Positions 41,895 to 49,108 of a DNA stretch of 64,000 nucleotides are shown piece by piece. Origin of the DNA: Euzebya tangerina. GTDB lineage: Bacteria; Actinomycetota; Nitriliruptoria; Euzebyales; Euzebyaceae. Each line of letters opens with the position of its first letter. The first letter of the stretch is position 1. Under the pieces are notes generated by a model, which worked only from the letters and a program-made list of their open reading frames with translations, searched no databases and had not been told where the DNA came from. The stretch covers positions 62,001-126,000 of the forward strand of contig NZ_PPDK01000004.1 in the NCBI RefSeq assembly GCF_003074135.1. Reading direction: 5' to 3'. The translations under genes and the position numbers were made by a program.

Positions 41895-42785
41895 GTGCAG
41901 ACGATGACCACAATCCAGGTCGAGGGTGGGGAGTTGGCCGTCGCCCGTTGGGGGCCCACAGACGCGCCCACGGCAGTCGCCGCCCATGGCATCACCTCCC
42001 ACCATCTGGCTTGGTCGCTCGTCGGCCAGGACCTGGCGGAGCGGGGCCTGGGGCTGGTCGCCCCTGACTTGCGTGGCCGAGGCGACTCCAGCGATCCGGG
42101 CGCCGCCAGCTCACTGGCCGCTCACGCCGACGACCTGGTCGCGATGGCCCACTCGCTGGCCCTGCCCACGCCTGGTGTCGTTGCCGGTCACTCGATGGGA
42201 GGGTTCGTCGCCGCGATGGCCGGGGTCCGGCACCCCGGGTCCTGGTCGCACGTCGTGCTGGTGGACGGAGGACCACCTCTCTCCGACCCCCTGCCGGAGG
42301 GAACCGACGTCGAGGCGGTGCTGCTCAGCGTCATCGGCCCTGCGCTCGAACGGTTGGATGCCAGGTTCGAGTCCCCCGAGGCCTACCGGGTGTTCTGGCG
42401 GAACCACCCGGCGCTGGCTGGGGTCGACCCCCATCTGGTCAATCGCTACGCCGATTACGATCTGCGCCCGGACGGTGACACCTGGCGGTCCAAGGTCTCG
42501 CGGGCGGCGATCCTGGCCGACGCGCGAGACACGCTCGTGGATCCTGAGGTCAGGACTGCAGTGGAGTCCCTGGCGCCGCTACCCGCGACGATGCTGCACG
42601 CCGAGCGAGGGATGCAGGACGGTCCCGTGGCGCTCTACCCGCCGGAGCGGATCGCCGCGATCGTGGATCCCCTCCCCCACGTGGAGACGCACCTGGTGGA
42701 GGACGTCAACCACTACACGATCAGCCTGGCCCCGCACGGGGCTCGTGCGGTGGCGGACGCGATCGCGTCAGCCCTCACGACGTAG
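41895..42785 (+). CDS. Alpha/beta-fold hydrolase
   Basis: Length is 296 residues from GTG 41895 (293 from ATG 41904). The oxyanion region is AVAAHGITSHHLAW, the nucleophile elbow is VAGHSMGGFVAAMAG, and the catalytic His is in EDVNHYTISL. LVAPDLRGRGDSSDP is typical of the family. Asp of the triad is not certain. Substrate is unknown. A longer open frame upstream crosses the repeat cluster and is not a gene. Its TAG stop begins repeat array C. Confidence 0.82.
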   Translation: MQTMTTIQVEGGELAVARWGPTDAPTAVAAHGITSHHLAWSLVGQDLAERGLGLVAPDLRGRGDSSDPGAASSLAAHADDLVAMAHSLALPTPGVVAGHSMGGFVAAMAGVRHPGSWSHVVLVDGGPPLSDPLPEGTDVEAVLLSVIGPALERLDARFESPEAYRVFWRNHPALAGVDPHLVNRYADYDLRPDGDTWRSKVSRAAILADARDTLVDPEVRTAVESLAPLPATMLHAERGMQDGPVALYPPERIAAIVDPLPHVETHLVEDVNHYTISLAPHGARAVADAIASALTT

Positions 42786-42930
42786 CCAGGTTCCCCACCA
42801 CGAGGTCAGGTTCCCCACCACACGGTCAGGTTCCCCACCACACGGTCAGGTTCCCCACGACGAGGTCAGGTTCCCCACCACGAGGTCAGGTTCCCCACGA
42901 CGAGGTCAGGTTCCCCACCACGAGGTCAGG
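42784..42930. repeat. 20-bp tandem repeat array C filling a convergent gap
   Basis: Seven complete 20-bp units (42784-42923) and a partial one (42924-42930) follow the form GGTCAGGTTCCCCACCACGA, with ACCACAC and ACGACGA variants at the end of the unit. The first unit starts inside the stop codon of the hydrolase gene. The last partial unit holds the stop codon of idi2 (TGA on the minus strand, 42926-42928). The repeats therefore make up the whole gap between the two genes. Confidence 0.93.
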
Positions 42931-43978
42931 CGGGGCGGAGGTCCCCCGGACCCAGGCCGGTCACCGACCGATGGCCGGTCGCCCAGACGGCGATCCGCAA
43001 CTGCTCGACCAGCACGCCCAACTCCTCCGACGCGGCCGCCGGCCCCTCCGCCCCGGCAGCCAGCAGCCGACGTCCGAAGCCCGCCAGATCTGCGCCCAGG
43101 GCCACGCACTTCGCGGCGTCCACCCCGTCCTCCAAACCGCCGGACGCCATCAGCACGACCGCCGACCCCCGCTCCGCCCGTACGGTCGCGGCCGACCGCA
43201 ACGAGTCGACCGTCGACCACCCCCAGTCCGCGAACGCTCCGGCCACCCGCCCCGCCCGGCTGTCGCGTTGCCCCTCCACCGTCGCCCAGTTCGTCCCCCC
43301 CGCGCCCGCCACATCGATTCCGGCCACCCCTGCGTCGACCAGGGCGGCGATGTCCTCGCGAGCCATCCCGAAGCCGACCTCCTTGACCACGACGGGAACC
43401 TCGAGCCGGCCGGCCACCGTCTCGATGGCCTCCAGGACCCCCTCGAAGTCCGTGTCCCCGCCCGGCTGGACCGCCTCCTGAACCGCGTTGAGGTGCAGCA
43501 CCAGCACATCTGCGCCTGTGGCCTCCAGCAGCCGTCGACACCCCTCGACCCCGTGCTCCGCCAGCTGGACCGCCCCGAGGTTGGCCAGCAGCAGCACATC
43601 GGGTGCGATGTCGCGGACCTGGAACGAGGCGGGGTCTCCTCCCTCGAGCAGCGATCGGCCCGACCCCAGGCCAAGCACCACCCGGTGCTCCTGCGCCGCC
43701 GCCGCCAGTGCCCGATTGACCGGCCCCGCCGCACCGGTGCCTCCCGTCATGCAGCTGATCGCGACGGGAGCGGCCACCCGCCGCCCGAAGAGCTCGACGC
43801 CGAGGTCGACGTCCGCCAGTGAGCAGCCCGGTAGCGCCCTGGCGTTCAACCGCAGTGCCTCAAGACCGGTGGTGATGCCCACGTGGCCCACGTCCTCCTG
43901 CAAGCTCAGCCGCAGGTGGTCGGCCTTGCGCGCCGCGACGCCGTCCTCCCGGCCGCCCGCTTGCGAGCCCGCGCTCAA
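42926..43978 (-). CDS. fni: Isopentenyl-diphosphate delta-isomerase, type 2
   Basis: Length is 350 residues from TTG 43978. It interconverts IPP and DMAPP with FMN and NADPH. Family features are RKADHLRLSLQEDV at the start, PVAISCMTGGTGAAGPVNRALAAAAQEHRVVLGLGSGRSLL, LHLNAVQEAVQPGGDTDF, VVKEVGFGMA and AGIDVAGAGGTNW. The C-terminus has ALGADLAGFGR. No ATG or GTG lies close to the family's start; TTGA overlaps the TGA of crtB, so translation is probably coupled. An open frame extends upstream but only into crtB. It closes the carotenoid operon and supplies C5 units. Confidence 0.86.
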   Translation of the reverse strand: MSAGSQAGGREDGVAARKADHLRLSLQEDVGHVGITTGLEALRLNARALPGCSLADVDLGVELFGRRVAAPVAISCMTGGTGAAGPVNRALAAAAQEHRVVLGLGSGRSLLEGGDPASFQVRDIAPDVLLLANLGAVQLAEHGVEGCRRLLEATGADVLVLHLNAVQEAVQPGGDTDFEGVLEAIETVAGRLEVPVVVKEVGFGMAREDIAALVDAGVAGIDVAGAGGTNWATVEGQRDSRAGRVAGAFADWGWSTVDSLRSAATVRAERGSAVVLMASGGLEDGVDAAKCVALGADLAGFGRRLLAAGAEGPAAASEELGVLVEQLRIAVWATGHRSVTGLGPGDLRPA

Positions 43979-44928
43979 CGAGCCATCTCGCGGACCGCCA
44001 CCGTCGCCTTCTGCCAGCCTGGAACGGACGCGCGCACCTGGAAGACCTGATATCCGCACCGCTCGACCCGGTCCAGGATGCCGGCGTAGAGGTGGTGGGC
44101 GGTCCGGATGCACCGGGCGCTGGCCGGCGGCAGCATCGCCCAGCCCGCCTCAGCCCGCCGGTAGAGCGCCCGCGTCCGCTCGATCTCGAAGGCCAGCAGC
44201 CGCCGCAGCTCCGGGCCGACGAAGCGGGACCGGAAGTGCTCGTCGGTCACGCCGAACCGATCCAGATCCTCCAGCGGCAGGTAGATCCTCCCGCGTTCGA
44301 AGTCCTCGGCCACATCGCGGATGAAGTTGGTCAGCTGGAAGGCGATGCCGAGTTCCATCGCCGGTCCACGCGCCGTGGCGGTCGTGGGCTCGAGGACCGG
44401 CAGCATCATGGAGCCGATCACCGCCGCCGAGCCGTACACGTAGGTGTGCAGGTCGTCGTAGGTGGCGTAGCGGGTGACGGTCAGGTCCATGGCCATGGAC
44501 GTGAGGAAGGCGTCTAGGTCGTCGTGGTCGATCCCCAGCGTCGTGACCGTGTGGATCACCGCCTTGAGGACCGGATCTTCGGTCTCACCGGCGGCCAGGT
44601 CGGCCAGGAACCCGGCCGTCCACGCCTCGAGCTCTCGGCGCCGATCCTGTGGCGTCCACTCCAGGCCAAGGTGGTCGACCAGGTCGTCGGCGTACCGCGC
44701 GAAGGCGTACAGGGCATGCACGTGGGGGCGCTTGTGGGCCGGCAGGAGGCGCGTCGCGAAGTAGTAGGTCCGGCCGTGCGCGGCGTTGATCCGGCGGCAG
44801 AGCTCGTAGGAGGTTGCGAGGCTCACCGCCTCGCCCCGTGCACTGCCGACCATCGCCGTGACGATGTCGGTCGTGGGGTTGGGGTGGGTGTAGCCGCCAG
44901 CCACGGCCCCCGAGGCCAGCTGACTCAC
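43975..44928 (-). CDS. crtB: Phytoene synthase
   Basis: Length is 317 residues from GTG 44928; ATG 44853 is an alternative. It joins two geranylgeranyl diphosphates into phytoene. The two aspartate-rich motifs are ARYADDLVD and NFIRDVAEDFERGRIYLP. SYELCRRINAAHGRTYYFATRLLP at the start is typical of the squalene/phytoene synthase family. The gap from crtI is 19 bp, and the TGA overlaps the TTG of idi2 by 4 bp. Confidence 0.92.
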   Translation of the reverse strand: MSQLASGAVAGGYTHPNPTTDIVTAMVGSARGEAVSLATSYELCRRINAAHGRTYYFATRLLPAHKRPHVHALYAFARYADDLVDHLGLEWTPQDRRRELEAWTAGFLADLAAGETEDPVLKAVIHTVTTLGIDHDDLDAFLTSMAMDLTVTRYATYDDLHTYVYGSAAVIGSMMLPVLEPTTATARGPAMELGIAFQLTNFIRDVAEDFERGRIYLPLEDLDRFGVTDEHFRSRFVGPELRRLLAFEIERTRALYRRAEAGWAMLPPASARCIRTAHHLYAGILDRVERCGYQVFQVRASVPGWQKATVAVREMAR

Positions 44929-44947
44929 CGGGACGCACCCGCTCGCG

Positions 44948-46423
44948 TCACCGGGCCGCCAGCTGCTGCTGGACCCGCTCGGCGGCAAGGCGACCCGACA
45001 CGATGACCATGGGGACGCCGACACCGGGGGTGGTGGAGGAGCCGACGAAGACCACGCCGTCGACCTTGGGCGCCACGTTGGCCGGCCGGAATGGGCCGGT
45101 CTGCCGGAAGTGGTGGGAGGCCGCGAACGGGGTGCCGGCCGCCATCCCCTGGTCGGCCCAGTCCTGCGGGGTCACCACGCGACTGGTGACGACGGAGTCC
45201 GAGACCGGCCCGTACTTGGCGTCCTCGAGTCGCTGGATCGTCGCCTCCAACTCGCGTGGCGCCTGGGTGGTCCAGTTGATGGGGTCCCCGTGTAGGTTCG
45301 GCGAAGGGATGAGGACGAACCCGACCTCGCCACCGTCGGGAGCCATCGCCGGTTCACCGAGCGTCGGGACGGTCAGGAACCACGACGGGTCGCGTTGCAG
45401 GCGGCCGGCCAGGATGTCGTCGAAGGAGCCCTGGTAGTCCGCGGCGAAGTGGATGTTGTGGTGGGCGGCGTCCAGCAGCTTCCGGTCCAGGCCGAGGTGG
45501 ACCACGATGCAGCTGGGCGAGTAGGTCAGGTGCTTCACCCGGCGCGGGGTCGCCTTCGGAGGCAGCAGCCGCTCGTAGGCGATCGGCAGGTCGGGGTTCA
45601 GCACGACGACATCGGCGGGGATGTGCTCGCCATCCACCAGCGCCACACCCGTTGCTCGACGACCGCGACCGGTCACCCGCGCCACCTCCGCCTCGTACCG
45701 GATCTCGACCCCGTGTCGGGTGGCCAGGTCGGCCAGCGCCTGACTGGTCGCGTGGATCCCGCCCTTGGGGAAGTACACGCCGGCGATCGAGTCCATGTAG
45801 GCGATGACCGCGTACACGCCGAGGGCCTCGTACGGGCTCATTCCGGCATACATCGACTGGAAGGTGAACAGGCGCTGCAGACGCCAGTCGGTCAGCTTGG
45901 AGGCGACCAGGCTGTGGACCCGCCGGAAGCCGCCCAGGCGGATGAGCTCCGCCATCTTGGCCGGCTTGGCCAGGTCGAGCAGCGAGTCGAAGTTCGCGTC
46001 GATGAAGGTGTCGTACTCGGCCTCGTACAAGCGCTTCAGGTGGTCGGCGAAGTCGACGAACCGGTCCGCCTCGGCCTGGCCGGCGAAGCCGGTGATCTCA
46101 GTGACCATCTGCTCCACCGAGCCGCGGATGTTGACCACGGCTCCGTCGTCGAAGACAGCACGGTAGGCGGGGTCCAGCCGCTCGATCTCCAGGTGATCGG
46201 CCATGTGTTCGCCGTGTAGTGCGAACAGCTCCTCGACGAGGGCCGGCATCGTCAGCACCGTGGGTCCGGTGTCGAAGGTGAAGCCCTGATCGGTGAACCG
46301 TCCGGCCCTGCCGCCCGGGATGGCCTCCCGCTCGAGGATCGTCACCCGGTGTCCGGCAGCGGACAGGCGAAGCGCAGTGGACAGACCGCCCAGGCCTGCC
46401 CCGACGACAACAACTGATCCCAT
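44948..46423 (-). CDS. crtI: Phytoene desaturase
   Basis: Length is 491 residues from ATG 46423, with AGGAGAGA upstream. The FAD motif is VVVGAGLGGLSTALRLSAAGHRVTILE, followed by GGRAGRF and TFDTGPTVLTMP. The C-terminus has VFVGSSTTPGVGVPMVIVSGRLAAERV, the hallmark of CrtI enzymes. It would convert phytoene to lycopene or an intermediate. It is 33 bp after crtE. Confidence 0.93.
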   Translation of the reverse strand: MGSVVVVGAGLGGLSTALRLSAAGHRVTILEREAIPGGRAGRFTDQGFTFDTGPTVLTMPALVEELFALHGEHMADHLEIERLDPAYRAVFDDGAVVNIRGSVEQMVTEITGFAGQAEADRFVDFADHLKRLYEAEYDTFIDANFDSLLDLAKPAKMAELIRLGGFRRVHSLVASKLTDWRLQRLFTFQSMYAGMSPYEALGVYAVIAYMDSIAGVYFPKGGIHATSQALADLATRHGVEIRYEAEVARVTGRGRRATGVALVDGEHIPADVVVLNPDLPIAYERLLPPKATPRRVKHLTYSPSCIVVHLGLDRKLLDAAHHNIHFAADYQGSFDDILAGRLQRDPSWFLTVPTLGEPAMAPDGGEVGFVLIPSPNLHGDPINWTTQAPRELEATIQRLEDAKYGPVSDSVVTSRVVTPQDWADQGMAAGTPFAASHHFRQTGPFRPANVAPKVDGVVFVGSSTTPGVGVPMVIVSGRLAAERVQQQLAAR

Positions 46424-46456
46424 GGTGCTCTCTCCTCTTATCAAGTCCGCTGGCGG

Positions 46457-47560
46457 TCAGGAGGTGCGATCGATGGCCTCGGCGGCCAGCTCGAGCAGCG
46501 CGGACCGCGCCGGTTCGCGGACCTCGTCGATCGCTGCCTCCGCCGTGGCGCGGAGCGTGCTCAGACTGGCCTCGACCTGGTCCAGCGCGCCGGTCTCGGT
46601 CACGACCTGGCGGACCTGATCGACCCCCTCGTCCGCGGCCGCTGGGTCACCGAGGACACCGGCCAGCACGTCGCGTTGGGCGGGGGTGGCGAGGTCGCGG
46701 GCACGCAGGACCAGCATGGTGCGCTTGCCCTCGCGGACGTCTTCCAGGGCACCCTTGCCGGTCTCGTCCGGGTCGCCCATCAGACCCAGGATGTCGTCGC
46801 GCAGCTGGAAGGCGACGCCGATGGCGTCACCGAACTCCACCAGCGCACGATCGAGTGCGTCGTCCGGCGCACCCAGTGCCGCACCCATCTGCAGTGGCCG
46901 GGTGACGGTGTAGCGGCCGCTCTTCAGCAGCGACACGCGCAGCGAGTCCTCCTCGCTGGCCTCGGGCAGACCCGACAGTCGCAGATCGAGGTACTGGCCG
47001 GCCATGACCTCGGTCCGCAGGTGGGCGAACACGGTCCTCGACCGTGCAAGCGCGACGGGATCGAGGGCGGCCGCCTCGAACAGCATGTCGGCCCACACGA
47101 AGACCATGTCACCGGCCAGAATCCCGCCGCCGGTTCCGAACCACTCGGCGTCCCCGGCCATACCAGCCTCGCGGTGGTGTTCGGCCAGCGCGGAGTGGAC
47201 GGCCGGCAGACCCCGTCTCGTGGCCGACTTGTCCATGATGTCGTCGTGGATCAGGGCGAAGGTGTGGAGGAGCTCTGCCGCCCCGGCCGGCTTGAGGATC
47301 TCGGGGTCGGGCTCCGCCGCCGCGGCCATCGCCCCCCACCAGACGAACGCCGGCCGAAGCCGCTTTCCGCCCGCCTCGACCAGCGCGGTGACCGAGTCCG
47401 CGACCGGATTGAGCGCGGCGTCGATGGCCGCCAGCTCCTTGGCGCGTTCGGTCAGGAAGGTCGCCAGCACCTCGTCCACCCGCTGGGCGAGGAGGCCCAG
47501 GACCTGGCCGGACGGCGGTGCCGCCAGGTCGATCGAGGACGGGAAGAGACGGGGGCTCAT
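46457..47560 (-). CDS. crtE: Polyprenyl (geranylgeranyl) diphosphate synthase
   Basis: Length is 367 residues from ATG 47560. The first aspartate-rich motif is LIHDDIMD, followed by RRGLPAVH, and the second is FQLRDDILGLMGD. GGKRLRPAFVWWGAMAAA and GQYLDLRLSG are also conserved. In this operon geranylgeranyl diphosphate is the likely product, but chain length cannot be fixed from sequence alone. It is the first gene of the operon and divergent from an acyl-CoA dehydrogenase gene; the longer upstream frame is not coding. Confidence 0.9.
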   Translation of the reverse strand: MSPRLFPSSIDLAAPPSGQVLGLLAQRVDEVLATFLTERAKELAAIDAALNPVADSVTALVEAGGKRLRPAFVWWGAMAAAAEPDPEILKPAGAAELLHTFALIHDDIMDKSATRRGLPAVHSALAEHHREAGMAGDAEWFGTGGGILAGDMVFVWADMLFEAAALDPVALARSRTVFAHLRTEVMAGQYLDLRLSGLPEASEEDSLRVSLLKSGRYTVTRPLQMGAALGAPDDALDRALVEFGDAIGVAFQLRDDILGLMGDPDETGKGALEDVREGKRTMLVLRARDLATPAQRDVLAGVLGDPAAADEGVDQVRQVVTETGALDQVEASLSTLRATAEAAIDEVREPARSALLELAAEAIDRTS

Positions 47561-47687
47561 GAGGCGACAAACGTACCCGTCTGCCCGGCGCGTACTCCCG
47601 CCGTCACCTCTCGCCACAGGCCGACCGCACCCAGGCCGACACTGCACCCAAGGCGTATGACGAAGGCCGACCGGATAGGAACGGGCC

Positions 47688-48887
47688 ATGTGGCGCCTCA
47701 CCGAGACCGAAGAAGCACGACGAGAGCAGTTCCAGACCGACGTTCGCCGACTGATCCAACCCGAGGTGGACGGCATCCACGCGACGGGCGAGTACCCCCG
47801 GCGGTTGTACGACGTCATGGGGCGGGCCGGCATGCTGGGTGTCTCGATCCCAGCGGAGTTCGGCGGCCAGGGCCAGACGACGGTCACCGATGCCGCCTGC
47901 GTCGAGGAGTTGGCGAAGGTCTCGGGGACGGTGTCCCTGATGGCTGCCTACGTGACGCTCACGGCCCTCCCGGTGATGATCGCCGGCTCAGCGGAGGTGA
48001 AGCAGACCATCCTCCCGCGGCTGTGCTCCGGCGAGTGGTTGGGTTCCTATGCCATCACCGAGCCGCACGCGGGCTCCAACCCGGCCGACATGCGGACCAC
48101 GGCCACCCGAACCGATGCCGGCTGGCTGATCAACGGGCAGAAGAAGTTCATCGGCAACGCGGGGATCAACGACGTGTACGTCATCTTCGCGAGGACGGGT
48201 GGGGAGGGAGCCGGCGGCATCAGCGCCTTCTGGCTCCCCGCCGACACACCGGGCATCACGGCCGAGGTGCTGCCGACCATGGGGCTGCCCGGGTGGCACC
48301 TCGGCCAGCCGAGGTTCACCGATGTCGAGGTGGGTGAGGACCACCTGATGGGCGGCGAGGGCAACGGGTTCGCCATCGCCATGCAGGCCTTCGACGCCTC
48401 ACGGCTGATCGTCGCTGCGCAGGCGGTGGGGTTGGCGCAGGGTGCGATCGACCTGGCCATGGACTACGCGCTGCGCCGCCACACCTTCGGGGTCCCGGTC
48501 ATCGATCATCAGGGCATCCAGTTCAAGCTGGCAGAGCTGGAGGCGCAGGTCGCTGCCGCCCGCTCGCTGACCTACATGGCTGCGACGATGGCCGACGAGG
48601 GGGCGGAGGGCCTGACCAAGATCAGCTCCTCGGCCAAGATGTTCGCCTCCGACGTGGCGATGCGGGCGACGACGGAGGCCGTCCAGGTGCTGGGTGGCAA
48701 CGGGTACCTGGACGGGTTCCCGGCGGAGCGGATGATGCGTGATGCCAAGGTGCTGCAGATCTACGAAGGCACCAACGAGATCCAGAAGCTGGTCATCGCA
48801 CGGGCCATGCGGGCCCAGGCGGAAGCCCGGGAGCCACTGTGGGCCGACCTCATGCCGGGCCAGCCGGGGGTCCCCGACGGGACCTAG
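47688..48887 (+). CDS. Acyl-CoA dehydrogenase
   Basis: Length is 399 residues from ATG 47688, with AGGAA about seven bases upstream. It performs FAD-dependent alpha-beta dehydrogenation of acyl-CoA. The FAD-binding signature is AITEPHAGSNPADM. The catalytic Glu is in QIYEGTNEIQKLVIARAM. The C-terminal alpha domain has RHTFGVPVIDHQGIQFKLAELEAQVAAARSLTY and AVQVLGGNGYLDGFPAERMMRDAKVL. Chain-length preference is not evident. It may work with the fatty acyl-CoA ligase at 27852. Confidence 0.92.
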   Translation: MWRLTETEEARREQFQTDVRRLIQPEVDGIHATGEYPRRLYDVMGRAGMLGVSIPAEFGGQGQTTVTDAACVEELAKVSGTVSLMAAYVTLTALPVMIAGSAEVKQTILPRLCSGEWLGSYAITEPHAGSNPADMRTTATRTDAGWLINGQKKFIGNAGINDVYVIFARTGGEGAGGISAFWLPADTPGITAEVLPTMGLPGWHLGQPRFTDVEVGEDHLMGGEGNGFAIAMQAFDASRLIVAAQAVGLAQGAIDLAMDYALRRHTFGVPVIDHQGIQFKLAELEAQVAAARSLTYMAATMADEGAEGLTKISSSAKMFASDVAMRATTEAVQVLGGNGYLDGFPAERMMRDAKVLQIYEGTNEIQKLVIARAMRAQAEAREPLWADLMPGQPGVPDGT

Positions 48888-49108
48888 CTGGCAACCCCTC
48901 GCCACCGCCCCAGGCCTCGATGTCCGCGCCCGACGTCAGGCCCATTGGACCGATGGGTCGCGGCTGGCTGTCGCAGCTGAGAATGGCTCCTGGGATCGGT
49001 GTCAACCGGATCGGCCTACCACGCGTCTTTACCGGCGGGGCACGCCCGTCCCACCGCCCGAACCCCGGTCGACCGAATCCACAGCCCTCCACGTACGGAG
49101 CCACAACC

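Noticed and set aside
48888-49108. A possible riboswitch before the second cell-wall metalloprotease gene
   Set aside because: I looked for a c-di-AMP (ydaO) element, common before cell-wall genes in actinobacteria. The conserved core is not there; only a short CCCAT-ATGGG dyad is seen.
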